DNA of 63,244 nucleotides, taken from NCBI GenBank assembly GCA_029941865.1, contig JAPYTO010000008.1, forward strand, positions 1 to 63,244. Reading direction: 5' to 3'. This document shows positions 19,518 to 28,251 of the stretch, piece by piece (position 1 is the stretch's first letter; every line of letters begins with the position of its first letter). The translations under genes and the position numbers were made by a program. The stretch comes from Fuerstiella sp. (GTDB taxonomy: Bacteria; Planctomycetota; Planctomycetia; Planctomycetales; Planctomycetaceae). Below the pieces are notes generated by a model. The model did not search any database, was not told the origin of the DNA, and was given only the letters and a program-made list of their open reading frames with translations.

Positions 19518-19975
19518 CAGACTGCTCCCGTAGCAATTGGAGACTGATCTGTACCGAGGCCATCTACGGTCGCCACTTCAGTGACTCGGACGGCGAATCG
19601 TTCGTTGATCACAACGACTTCACCACTGGCGATCTGGACGCCCTGAGCCATTACGCTGACAGGTTCGTTCAGGTCTCGATTCAGTTCCACCACCGATCCT
19701 TCGCCAAGTTGCAATAATTCGCCGATGCCCATGGTGACGCGTCCGATCTCGACAGTAATGTCGACCTGCACGTCGGAGAATCGTTCGAGAGTCGAGTGCT
19801 TCAGAACCCGACGTGGCGCAACTTCCGGAAATTCCGCCGGGTGGACTTCTGTCGTTTCAGCGCTGGCCGCACTGATGTCGGCCGCTGCATCTGCAGCAGC
19901 AGTATCCGTGGTGTCAGCACCATCGGTCGCTTCTGTGACGGCGTCGGCGTCTTGTTGTTCGACAGGTTCGTTCAC
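19517..19975 (-). CDS. fliN: Flagellar motor switch protein FliN
   Basis: A C-ring component of the flagellar switch (152 aa from the chosen start). The C-terminal SPOA domain is clear: VQVDITVEIGRVTMGIGELL, then LNRDLNEPVSVMAQG and ERFAVRVTEV. The first 60 residues are acidic and Ala/Thr-rich (DGADTTDTAAADAAADI), a low-complexity extension. The longer open frame starting at 20056 would overlap fliM by 70 bases. GTG at 19975 is preferred: it comes 11 bases after the fliM stop and has GAGGGA five bases upstream. The order fliM-fliN-fliO is conserved across many bacteria. Confidence 0.93.
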   Translation of the reverse strand: MNEPVEQQDADAVTEATDGADTTDTAAADAAADISAASAETTEVHPAEFPEVAPRRVLKHSTLERFSDVQVDITVEIGRVTMGIGELLQLGEGSVVELNRDLNEPVSVMAQGVQIASGEVVVINERFAVRVTEVATVDGLGTDQSPIATGAV

Positions 19976-19980
19976 GAGAC

Positions 19981-19986
19981 TCCCTC
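19981..19986 (-). promoter_or_regulatory. fliN: Shine-Dalgarno setting the fliN GTG start
   Basis: Minus-strand GAGGGA sits between the fliM stop (19989-19987) and GTG at 19975, spacing five bases. This supports a GTG start rather than the ATG-initiated frame that overlaps fliM. Confidence 0.6.
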
Positions 19987-20856
19987 TCACTCTCTCTTTG
20001 ACGCGATGATCTGGAACCCCTGTCGCGTTCCGAGTCTGCATGGATGCCCGAGCCACTGCAGGCGACCGTCGACAATCAGTTCCAGCGGCTGGTGAACCGC
20101 CTGGTCCAGTGTCAGGTAGTCGCCAACTTTCAAGGCGTCAAGCTCCGCCAGAGACATCGTCGTGTCACCCAGGCGGGCAACCATATTGACGGGAATTCGC
20201 TCGGCAAGAGCTCGCATTTGTGGCGCCGGTTCCGCCGGCACCTGTTCGTCGTCTATGTCGGCGATACCAATCGTGGCCAGCCCCATTTGAGGCATCAGCC
20301 AGATCGCCTCCTCCGGCCCAAGACTTGTCTCAAAAACCACCCGGCTTCTGACGACCACATCATCAGGTGAAAACAATCGACTGCGCATGGGCCGGGCGAT
20401 CACACAGTCCTGCTCACATTCCAGAGGATGAATTTCCGGCCACGCCTGACTGATGGCCCGTGTAATCTCTCCAAACAGCAACTCCACCATCGACGTCTCA
20501 ACGGTGGTCAGTTCACGAATCTCCGGCCACTGCTCGCACGGCGTGCCCAGCATGTCGTTAACCAACGCCAGGACCATTCGCGATGAAAAGGCAAAGAGAC
20601 TGGGGAACGACTCCGGACCAATTTGCAGGCGGGCTGCATAGCCTGGATCAGCCAGACTGTTCACCGCATCAAAGGCTGTGGGAGAATCGATCGCGCCGGG
20701 TGAGATTCCCAGGTCGCTGCCCAACAGCGCCTGCCAGTTTTCCTGTAGTATCGACGTCGCTGTGCTCTGCCATGACGTCAGCGCAGCATTTGACTCGCTC
20801 GTCAAACGGGGAGCTTGAGAAAAGATATTGATTGGACTGGTTTCAGTCTGACTCAT
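19987..20856 (-). CDS. fliM: Flagellar motor switch protein FliM
   Basis: A C-ring switch protein, 289 residues against about 330 in enterics. The middle domain is divergent but recognisable: PSLFAFSSRMVLALVNDMLG, then LTTVETSMVELLFGEITRAI and ESFPS-type packing. The C-terminal SPOA domain is GDYLTLDQAVHQPLELIVDG. The N-terminus (MSQTETSPINIFSQAPRLT) lacks the LSQxEIDALL motif that binds phosphorylated CheY in most FliM proteins. The start overlaps the fliL stop by four bases (ATGA). Its place between fliL and fliN supports the call despite the divergence. Confidence 0.9.
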   Translation of the reverse strand: MSQTETSPINIFSQAPRLTSESNAALTSWQSTATSILQENWQALLGSDLGISPGAIDSPTAFDAVNSLADPGYAARLQIGPESFPSLFAFSSRMVLALVNDMLGTPCEQWPEIRELTTVETSMVELLFGEITRAISQAWPEIHPLECEQDCVIARPMRSRLFSPDDVVVRSRVVFETSLGPEEAIWLMPQMGLATIGIADIDDEQVPAEPAPQMRALAERIPVNMVARLGDTTMSLAELDALKVGDYLTLDQAVHQPLELIVDGRLQWLGHPCRLGTRQGFQIIASKRE

Positions 20857-21368
20857 TGCACGTTGTATTCATCGAACAGCACGTTGTAGATGCGATCGTA
20901 GCCGTCTGGAAACAGGACCGTGTTGAATTGATCACGAACTTCCCGCCGCAGGCGGTTCTGGCCAGCTCCGCCACGAATCTCTTCCAGGTTCTTGTCGGAA
21001 ATCTGATTTATCAACCAGTTCTTCAGGACGGCCTTCTTCTCCTCCATCTTCAGCTTGATGCTCTCCTCTTCTTCCTTCGGCACCTGCAGTGTCACGGCGA
21101 CTCGCAGGAATCGCGTCAGCGCTCCTTCATCCAGATTGACCACGACGGCGTCAAAAGGCACAAACGCAGTATCCTCCGGATCCAGTATTTCAAAAACCGG
21201 TTCCGGCTGCTCTTCTGCACCTGGAGCCTCCGCCGCTGGCATAAGGTAGGGGATCGCCATGCCCATACCGCCGCACAGCAAGGTGACCAGAATCCAGGGA
21301 AGCGGGCTGCCCTTTCCAGCGCCATCGCCCTCCTCTTCTTCGTCTTTTTTTTTGGCTTCTTCTGCCAT
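20853..21368 (-). CDS. fliL: Flagellar basal body-associated protein FliL
   Basis: A 171-residue single-pass inner membrane protein associated with stators and the basal body. It has a charged cytoplasmic N-terminus (KKKDEEEEGDGAGKG), one membrane helix (PLPWILVTLLCGGMGMAI), then the periplasmic FliL domain (FDAVVVNLDEGALTRFLRVA, and VLKNWLINQISDKNLEEI near the end). ATG at 21368 is taken as start because it begins the charged segment; an upstream ATG at 21413 adds 15 residues without family support. It is the first gene in the visible operon, so the promoter should lie in 21369-21800. Confidence 0.92.
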   Translation of the reverse strand: MAEEAKKKDEEEEGDGAGKGSPLPWILVTLLCGGMGMAIPYLMPAAEAPGAEEQPEPVFEILDPEDTAFVPFDAVVVNLDEGALTRFLRVAVTLQVPKEEEESIKLKMEEKKAVLKNWLINQISDKNLEEIRGGAGQNRLRREVRDQFNTVLFPDGYDRIYNVLFDEYNVQ

Positions 21369-22042
21369 CGTTGAGGCTCGCCACTGTGTTTTCGAAAAAG
21401 ATTCCCCGGCCAACGCAGACCGTCAAATGAGAGATTTCCCGTGAATCCATCGGCGGAACAATGGTCCGGTCGTGATGATTAGAACGGTCACGCAACATTT
21501 CCCATGCCGAACTTTCTTCGCCGTTGCAGGGCCGCACGCAGGAATGCAGTACTTCCCCTGCAAGCTGCGTGAAAACACTCACCCGATCGGGCGGTCGTCT
21601 GGGTTGCTGAACGCCGGGCTCTGTGCCGGAGTTTACTCACGGACGATCGCACAGCCGGGTGGCCGTTGAGTGCAGGGAGTATTCGCCTTTCGCCATCCTC
21701 GGCGACTCAGTTTTTGAAGTTAGGTAGTTGTCGGCGTGAGCGGCAAGACGCTAGCCGCCGGTTTTTTCTGAACGAACCCGCGGCTAGCGCCTTGCGGCTC
21801 ACATCCCAGCGTAAAAACACTCATTTGCGGTGTTCCCCAATCCCGGCTGGGTTGTTTCTCGGCAGCGTTTCTTTACCATCGCACGTTGGACGACCGTATT
21901 GTCGCAAGACTCAATCCACGATCTGATTCTGACGACGATCGATTGTTCTCGTCATCGTAGCGACCCACGGAAGCAAAGCGTCGATATCCGAGCGTCAGCT
22001 CGCATCGGCTGGGGGGCTGGCCCGCATCAGGAAGGCTGTTCA
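21369..22042. other. Intergenic region between the flagellar operon and the GntP-type permease
   Basis: About 670 bases between divergent genes. No coding frame has a recognisable product. I looked for the -24/-12 sigma-54 pattern on the flagellar side and did not find a convincing match. It contains one strong imperfect palindrome (21736-21802), listed separately. Confidence 0.4.
21736..21802. repeat. Long imperfect palindrome upstream of the GntP-type permease
   Basis: The left arm at 21736-21760 contains GTGAGCGGCAAGACGCTAGC. The right arm, 21778-21802, read on the other strand, contains GTGAGCCGCAAGGCGCTAGC. The arms match at about 22 of 25 positions, and a short T-rich loop separates them. 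The composition resembles dispersed planctomycete intergenic repeats. It could fold as a hairpin in either transcript. Confidence 0.6.
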
Positions 22043-23692
22043 ATGTTGACGCTGTGTATTCTGGGAGTCGGCCTGACAATTGTCATTGGAGGAATTCTGG
22101 GCCTGCGCCTGCACGCCTTTATCGCCCTGGTGCTGGCCGGGATGGCAGTCGCCCTGCTGACGCCAACAAGACTGGTGGAGCGGTCGGCCGTTCTGGAAGC
22201 TGCCATTGCTGTCGAATCGATCTCGGCCGATGGAGTGATCAGAATTGCCGGCGAAACCGAGGTTACTGATGCCGTGTTGCTGCTGGACAATGGCCGTGAC
22301 GGCTCGATGACAAATCCTGCTTCCGTGGTTTTGCTCCCCGACGGACAGCTGCATGTGGTCTTTACCGCCGACGGGGTTTCCGAAACGGCGTCGTTACCAC
22401 CGGCGGACGAGCTGATTATGATTTCGCGCGCCGACTACGAATCAGCGCAAAAGCTGGCGGGAAGCACTTTTGTATCGCGCATCACATCGACCATCGGAGA
22501 ATACTGCGGCAAGCTGGCAATTCTGATTGTGGCCGCGTCCATCATTGGCCGCTGCCTGCTGGACAGCGGCGCCGCGAGTCGAATCGTGAACAGTACATTA
22601 AGTCTACTGGGCGAACGAATGGCTCCGGCAGCTTTTGTTTTCAGCGGCTTCACACTCGGCATTCCCGTATTCTTTGACACGGTCTTCTACCTGATGATTC
22701 CGCTCGGCAAGGCGCTGCGTCTACGTACCGGCGGCAATTATCTGTTGTACGTGCTGGCGATCGTGGCCGGAGGCACGATGGCGCATTCGCTGGTACCGCC
22801 GACGCCCGGTCCGCTCTTTATTGCCGAAGAATTCGGCGTACCGATCGAGTCCATGATTTTGGGCGGTTGTATCGTCGGGCTGTTCAGCGCGTCTGTCGGC
22901 ATGGTCTACGCGTTCTGGATCAATGGACGCTGCGAGCTGCCGCTCAGAGACATCGAGGAGGTCGCCGCCGCGGCAAACTCGAGCGACGATAACGCTCCGG
23001 GGCTGTTCGCTTCGCTGGTGCCGATCGTGCTGCCGGTGGTGCTGATCACCGGTGGATCGCTGTTGAGCAAGCCTGACGCCCCGACCGACTCGTTTGCAGG
23101 ATTCGCCGTTTCATCAGATGTGGCCAGGGCGATTAGGACACTTAGCGAAAAAAATCTCGCACTGCTGATCTCAGCGGCCTTTGCCGTGGTCATGTACGTT
23201 CGAACTAAGAGGCCGACGCGGGATCAGCTTTCAGAATCACTGCAACATGCGATCGCCAGCGCAGGTCCGATCATCCTTGTGACAGCGGCCGGCGGTGCGT
23301 TTGGTCGGATGATGCGGCAGACGAGCGTGGCAGAATTGCTGAACGATCTGCCGGGCACGTCGCCCGTCATGATTATCGTGGCTGCGTTTCTGGTGACCAC
23401 CGCCGTGCGAACGGCTCAGGGATCTGCCACGGTAGCGATGATAACGTCGGCCGGAATCTTCGGTGGCATCGTTGCCGGAGGAGCTGCCGGTGTCGACCCT
23501 CTGTACGTGGCCCTGGCGGTGGGCTGTGGTTCCAAACCGATCGCGTGGATGAACGACAGCGGGTTTTGGGTCATTACGCGCATGAGCGGCATGACCGAGG
23601 GCGAAGGGCTGAAGTACATCACGCCCATGACCGCACTTGCCGGTATTGCCGGTCTGTTGGCGGTTGTCGTCGGCGTCGTGATGTTTCCGTAG
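22043..23692 (+). CDS. GntP family permease with a soluble insertion
   Basis: A 549-residue secondary transporter of the gluconate:H+ symporter (GntP) family, likely importing a sugar acid. ATG at 22043 has AGGAAGG seven bases upstream; the frame is open much further back without family support. Two helices (residues 3-40) are followed by about 85-95 hydrophilic, beta-rich residues (about 48-140, including DAVLLLDNGRDGS and ASVVLLPDGQLHVVF). The family core then resumes with KLAILIVAASIIGRCLLDSG. Later landmarks are TLGIPVFFDTVFYLMIPLGK, HSLVPPTPGPLFIAEEFGV and the C-terminal GCGSKPIAWMNDSGFWVI. The insertion is not part of the usual family and would face one side of the membrane. It may sit at the head of a group with tpx and the phosphorylase. 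Confidence 0.9.
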   Translation: MLTLCILGVGLTIVIGGILGLRLHAFIALVLAGMAVALLTPTRLVERSAVLEAAIAVESISADGVIRIAGETEVTDAVLLLDNGRDGSMTNPASVVLLPDGQLHVVFTADGVSETASLPPADELIMISRADYESAQKLAGSTFVSRITSTIGEYCGKLAILIVAASIIGRCLLDSGAASRIVNSTLSLLGERMAPAAFVFSGFTLGIPVFFDTVFYLMIPLGKALRLRTGGNYLLYVLAIVAGGTMAHSLVPPTPGPLFIAEEFGVPIESMILGGCIVGLFSASVGMVYAFWINGRCELPLRDIEEVAAAANSSDDNAPGLFASLVPIVLPVVLITGGSLLSKPDAPTDSFAGFAVSSDVARAIRTLSEKNLALLISAAFAVVMYVRTKRPTRDQLSESLQHAIASAGPIILVTAAGGAFGRMMRQTSVAELLNDLPGTSPVMIIVAAFLVTTAVRTAQGSATVAMITSAGIFGGIVAGGAAGVDPLYVALAVGCGSKPIAWMNDSGFWVITRMSGMTEGEGLKYITPMTALAGIAGLLAVVVGVVMFP

Positions 23693-23704
23693 GAGTCACG
23701 CGTT

Positions 23705-23721
23705 GCCGGTTGCAACCCGGC
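23705..23721 (+). terminator. Small hairpin after the GntP-type permease
   Basis: GCCGG (23705-23709) pairs with CCGGC (23717-23721), and the loop itself contains the palindrome GTTGCAAC. It lies 12 bases after the permease stop. There is no T-run, so termination is uncertain. Confidence 0.3.
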
Positions 23722-23778
23722 TTCGAATTGACATACTACCGACGACACTGATCCATGAACCATTCAAGGGAAAAAAAC

Positions 23779-24297
23779 ATGTCCGACGTTCGAAGTGGTG
23801 CCGTCACACTCAAAGGCAATTCCGTTGACCTGGCCGGCGCTGCCTTGGCGACCGGAGACGCCGCGCCTGAATTCTCGCTGCAAAGCAATGCTCTGGCAGA
23901 AGTGACGCTGGCCGACAGCGCAGGCAGGACTCGCATCATTGCCACAGTGCCGTCACTGGACACCGGCACCTGCCACGAAGAGACGCGTAAATTCAATGAA
24001 CACGCGGCTGGCCTCGAAAACACGGATGTGCTGGTTGTCAGTATGGATCTGCCATTCGGTCAGAAACGATGGTGCGGTGCTGAAGGCATCGAAAACGTAC
24101 AAACTCTCAGTGGCCATCGCTGCTCAAAGTTCGGCGAAGACTATGGAGTGCTGATCAAGGGCGGCCCGCTGGATCGCTGTCTGGCACGAGCCGTCTTTGT
24201 TGTCGGAGCAGACGGCAATCTGAAGCACGTGGAATATGTTTCAGAGATTACTGAGCATCCCAACTATGATGCCGCACTGGCCGCAGCGAAGGCGTAG
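23779..24297 (+). CDS. tpx: Thiol peroxidase
   Basis: A thioredoxin-dependent peroxiredoxin that reduces hydroperoxides (172 aa). The peroxidatic Cys lies in PSLDTGTCHEETRKFN, and the resolving Cys in SMDLPFGQKRWCGAEGIENV, both matching the atypical 2-Cys Tpx pattern. The N-terminus reads VTLKGNSVDLAG, the usual Tpx opening. ATG at 23779 with AAGGGA upstream is preferred over ATG at 23755. The C-terminus VEYVSEITEHPNYDAAL is also typical. A related hairpin separates it from the permease, so it may have its own promoter. Confidence 0.96.
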   Translation: MSDVRSGAVTLKGNSVDLAGAALATGDAAPEFSLQSNALAEVTLADSAGRTRIIATVPSLDTGTCHEETRKFNEHAAGLENTDVLVVSMDLPFGQKRWCGAEGIENVQTLSGHRCSKFGEDYGVLIKGGPLDRCLARAVFVVGADGNLKHVEYVSEITEHPNYDAALAAAKA

Positions 24298-24534
24298 AGC
24301 AGTTTACGAATCAACGGAACGCGTTCTGGCTCGTGGCGGCAGCCGTTCTGCTGTTGAAACACGCCAACCGCGGCCATGAGTCAGCGAAATTCGCTGTAGA
24401 GCTCGCGAAATGGTTGTAGTTGCGTTTCTCCCGGACACAGAACGACTGACCAGAGCGCAACCATCCGCACCACAGACGAACAACAAGCCGCCGACTTCAT
24501 CCGTGAACGAGCGGCGCGCTGCGGTATCGGTACG

Positions 24535-25281
24535 GTGTTTGAATCAGCCGTGATCCTGGGTTCGGGGTTGGGCGCGGCCGGACAGATGGCGGTAGATCCT
24601 GGCGGAATTGTGATCGCTTACGATGAGGTTCCGCACCTGCCGTGTCCCGCCGTCCGTGGACACGCGGGCCGTTTGATTATGGGCACCGGCGAACTGGCGG
24701 GAATCTTGCTTCTGCAGGGCCGAGTCCATCTTTACGAAGGGCATTCACTGGATCGCGCGACGTTTGCCGTCCGAATGCTGCAGCATCTGGGCGTGCAGAA
24801 CCTGATGGTCACGAATGCGGCCGGTGGAATCAACGAGGCCTTTCGCGTCGGCGATCTCATGTTACTCAACGGACACTGGACATTCCAGAATGTGCACCAG
24901 CCGTCCAGCGTCAGTCGCAAGGTGCCATCGACAAAACTCTGGAGCGATCGGTTTCGACACGTAGCGCGTTCGGTAGATTGTTCGTTGTCGGTGCACGAAG
25001 GTGTGTATGCGATGATGCCGGGCCCAAACTACGAGACGCCAGCCGAGGTACAAATGCTGAAAACACTGGGTGTGGATGCAGTGGGCATGAGCACCGTGCC
25101 GGAATCGTTGGCTGCAGTGGCCGCTGGAATGGAAGTGCTGGGAGTGTCCTGCATCACCAACCTTGCGTGCGGACTTAGCGATCAGCCGCTCAACCACAGT
25201 GAAGTGAGTCGAGCCGCCGCACAGGTCGAAACAGAATTTGCACGTTGGCTGTTCAACGTACTGTCACGGCTTCACTCCTGA
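24535..25281 (+). CDS. punA: Purine nucleoside phosphorylase (trimeric type)
   Basis: Cleaves purine nucleosides with phosphate for salvage. Landmarks are the phosphate loop ILGSGLGAAG, VTNAAGGINEAFRVGDLMLL, MMPGPNYETPAEVQML, DAVGMSTVPESLAAVAAGM and the purine-site CITNLACGLS. The listed start is GTG at 24535, but the same frame is open back to 24400. Codons from about 24463 read TIRTTDEQQAADFIRERAA, which looks like the missing first helix of the family. No ATG, GTG, TTG or CTG occurs in that upstream stretch, so the true start is unresolved; ATC at 24463 is one possibility. The 3' end overlaps the convergent repeat-protein gene by 18 bases. Confidence 0.9.
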   Translation: MFESAVILGSGLGAAGQMAVDPGGIVIAYDEVPHLPCPAVRGHAGRLIMGTGELAGILLLQGRVHLYEGHSLDRATFAVRMLQHLGVQNLMVTNAAGGINEAFRVGDLMLLNGHWTFQNVHQPSSVSRKVPSTKLWSDRFRHVARSVDCSLSVHEGVYAMMPGPNYETPAEVQMLKTLGVDAVGMSTVPESLAAVAAGMEVLGVSCITNLACGLSDQPLNHSEVSRAAAQVETEFARWLFNVLSRLHS

Positions 25282-28116
25282 TTTCTTCTGCTGGTTTTCA
25301 GTGACGATCTTCACGAAGGCAGCCCAGTCCGAGTGCTGGTGAAACATGGTGAGATCCGGGTCGTTGAGAATGTGGTGAACATCGTCGATACCGTCCTCTC
25401 GATTGCCTGAGGCCAATAACAATTCCATGGCGCGGCGGGTCATTTCGTTTTTAACGGGCCCCGAGTCTTCAAGTTCCACGGCTCTTCCGTAGACACATGC
25501 CGTGTTGTAAAGCGTCCACTTGCGTACGAACGTCAACAAATCAGGAACCGACTGCAGAACCGCTTCGGCCGTGACGATGCCGGCGTCCGTCCTGCCCAGC
25601 CGAACATCGGTCAGTGCAATCAGACTCTGAATGACCGGATCCTCCGGGCTCAGCCGATCGGCTTTTTTCAGATCCACCATCGCCAGGTGTGGAGAGCCGA
25701 CGCGAAGATTCAGCGATGCCCGCGAAACATAACCATTGGAATACCACGGCGAAGCCATCAGAATCGAATTCAGTTTCTCAAGTGCTTCTGAATACTTGCC
25801 CTCGCGTTTCAGTAAGACAACAGCCACCACGGCGTCGCGGTGCTCTTTATCGGGACTGTTCCGAAGCACTGCGATCAGGGCCTTATGATTCAGTTCAACG
25901 AATTGCTTCAGGGGTGAGGTGGCACAGCGATTGAAGGAACGCCTGGCCGCCGGATAGCTGGACGCAGCGAATGCCAAAATCAGCCGCTGTGCAATTTTCA
26001 AACTCTTCGGCTCCACGTTGCCTGCAGCCTCCGAAGTCATGCGGATTTCTTCCATGCACTCAATCAGCACCTGAACGGCTTCAGGAGAACCATCATTTTT
26101 CAACAGATCGATCATCTCCGCCGTCGCAGACGGATCGGTCATCAACGTATGCTTCGCCAACCCCAACCATCGAGCGTCGTTTAACACGCTGTATTGCTTC
26201 AGCAAATAAGTCTTTTGTTTGTGGTCCAGCGATTCGAAGCCCTGGACTACACCACTCAGCTGCTCGTCCGTGGCACACGCGACAGCCGTCCTGAATGCGT
26301 CAACGCGCATAGTGCCGTTAACAGCCTTTGACTGCGATAATTCCAGCAGCCGATCGGTATAAGCGGAATCCGGGTATTTTCTGACGGTCGCCATCAACAT
26401 GGACGTGTAGCGAGACCTCTCAGCAACGCCGCGAGGGGCATAGCGCTGGACCAGCTTTGCCTGTTGTTCCTCAGTTAATCCCCCCGTCGATGCAGGCGCT
26501 GGCAAACGCTGCAGGATGTAGCGGCGGACAAGTTCTGCATCGGATGGCTGTCCTGCAGCGAGAACAAAATCAACGACCAGATCCTGAATAACCGGCTCAG
26601 TGAGATTCAGTAACACTCGCCGAGCAATGTGAACAAATTCGGAATTCTCCTGAGACTTCAACTGACCCAACAAGCCTCTTACGGTTTTGGCATCTTCAGG
26701 AGTGACACTTCGAACAGGTACAGGCGTCACCTCAGGTGACGTTGATTCGGTCGTAACATTTGCGTCGGTCGTGTGACTCACCGTGGCGAATGCCATCAGC
26801 CGAGACTCGGTGTACTCGACCATCAGTTCCGGATACCGTCGGTCCTTAACCCTCATTAACTCCGCGATCACGCGTTGTCGCTGCAGCGGGGCGTTTTCGG
26901 TTTCGTGCCAGTAGGCCCGAAGTGCGTCATGCGTCCCGGGCGACACGGACTGCACGAGTGAATGAAGGGCGGCTGCGGAAACTTTGGCCCGTTCATCACG
27001 GACCAATTCGTTCAGGTACGTCAGCACATCAGGAAACGCCACGCGATGGAGATTCGCTGCAACAAGAGCCAGATCGTCTTCACCATGCCTGCGGAATTCT
27101 GCGATCAGCACGCGGAGTTCATCGGCTGTCAGGCGGTCAATGTTTGCTTCAAGCGCGGCTCGCCGAACTCCGGTTTCGGAATCCTTAAGATCTTCCAGCG
27201 CCTGTTTGAGCGAGACGTGCTCATAGATGGGACGTAGCGCTGTCGCCACGGCATCATCCCGCGATTTATAAAACAATCCGGGACGCGTGATCCTGAAGGC
27301 CGCGCTTCCAGCCGACTGCAACCCAGAGACGTAGAACTCATCAAACTGCACCGGCGAGCTGATCTGTTGCCGAACCGGAAAACGGGAACGGTCGCCACCG
27401 ACACGGACCGACGCCAGCCACCCGTAGACCGATGAAAACACGGACGCCATCCTGTCATCGCTCTGAACATCCAGCACAACTCTGCGCACATCCTGTTGCC
27501 TGAGCCTGAGAAACTCGTCGGTCAGAGGCCCGATCGAAAGGCAGTCAATGGGGCGATGAATCTCGACAACCGCCACCCGGTCGTGGGGACCAATTCGTTT
27601 CGAATGCACGTTGGCATGGCGGCGAACCGCCTCATTGACCGAAGTTGCGACCGTGACAACACCAGTTCGCGTGTCGTCTTCTCCCAAAGACCATTCCAGC
27701 AAGATCTTCGGTTCCCCGACTCCGGCGCGGTCTACCCGGAAAGCGAGCCTCCCTTCCCAACTGGCGTCGGCGACCAGCGTTTTTCCGCCGACCATCAATG
27801 AATCAGCAGCCAGTCGCACAGGCAACGCAGGTTCTGAATCTACGGCACACGTGAATTGACTTGTCTGTAGCTCGAGGGCACTTCCGGAAATATTCGTAAC
27901 GCGGACACGCAGCTCAATCTGCCCACGAAAACGGTCCAGTGCATCGACACGAGTTCTTACCGCCGTCACTACCAGCTGTACACTCGGCGGGAAGGTGTCT
28001 GCCGCCCCCTCATCGGCCCGGACAGACGGCAAACGAGTGACACCGACGATCACGATCAGCGCAAGACTGGCTCGCCATGGGATCATCGTCGAAAATTTCA
28101 CGGCCGAATGCAGCAT
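25264..28116 (-). CDS. Large secreted repeat protein (helical repeats plus TPR), function unknown
   Basis: About 950 residues. ATG at 28116 is chosen because GGGAG precedes it and a signal peptide follows (ASLALIVIVGVTRLPSVRADE). After this, residues about 45-290 are beta-rich (ITNISGSALELQTSQFTC). Residues about 300-760 are helical with HEAT/ARM-like pairs (LAALEANIDRL-type units such as VRRAALEANIDRLTADEL and VSAAALHSLVQSV). The C-terminus, about 780-900, has TPR-like repeats (YSEALEKLNSILMASPWYSN, and HLAMVDLKKADRLSPEDPVI). No catalytic motif was seen, which points to a scaffold or cargo-binding protein in the periplasm. I do not recognise a named family. The 3' end overlaps the convergent phosphorylase gene by 18 bases. 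Confidence 0.8.
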   Translation of the reverse strand: MLHSAVKFSTMIPWRASLALIVIVGVTRLPSVRADEGAADTFPPSVQLVVTAVRTRVDALDRFRGQIELRVRVTNISGSALELQTSQFTCAVDSEPALPVRLAADSLMVGGKTLVADASWEGRLAFRVDRAGVGEPKILLEWSLGEDDTRTGVVTVATSVNEAVRRHANVHSKRIGPHDRVAVVEIHRPIDCLSIGPLTDEFLRLRQQDVRRVVLDVQSDDRMASVFSSVYGWLASVRVGGDRSRFPVRQQISSPVQFDEFYVSGLQSAGSAAFRITRPGLFYKSRDDAVATALRPIYEHVSLKQALEDLKDSETGVRRAALEANIDRLTADELRVLIAEFRRHGEDDLALVAANLHRVAFPDVLTYLNELVRDERAKVSAAALHSLVQSVSPGTHDALRAYWHETENAPLQRQRVIAELMRVKDRRYPELMVEYTESRLMAFATVSHTTDANVTTESTSPEVTPVPVRSVTPEDAKTVRGLLGQLKSQENSEFVHIARRVLLNLTEPVIQDLVVDFVLAAGQPSDAELVRRYILQRLPAPASTGGLTEEQQAKLVQRYAPRGVAERSRYTSMLMATVRKYPDSAYTDRLLELSQSKAVNGTMRVDAFRTAVACATDEQLSGVVQGFESLDHKQKTYLLKQYSVLNDARWLGLAKHTLMTDPSATAEMIDLLKNDGSPEAVQVLIECMEEIRMTSEAAGNVEPKSLKIAQRLILAFAASSYPAARRSFNRCATSPLKQFVELNHKALIAVLRNSPDKEHRDAVVAVVLLKREGKYSEALEKLNSILMASPWYSNGYVSRASLNLRVGSPHLAMVDLKKADRLSPEDPVIQSLIALTDVRLGRTDAGIVTAEAVLQSVPDLLTFVRKWTLYNTACVYGRAVELEDSGPVKNEMTRRAMELLLASGNREDGIDDVHHILNDPDLTMFHQHSDWAAFVKIVTENQQKKSGVKP

Positions 28117-28251
28117 GAAAGAACTCCCGCTGACCCACCAGCCTCCTGGCGAGTAGTCGACAGGCAGTTCAGCGAAAATATTCGCCGCGGGCGGTGCGAC
28201 AACATTGTATGCTGCAATGGGGACAGCGAGCAATCCGTTTCTCAGCGCGTC

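Noticed and set aside
21369..21700. A sigma-54 type promoter for fliL
   Set aside because: I found no convincing -24/-12 pair on the minus strand in this stretch.
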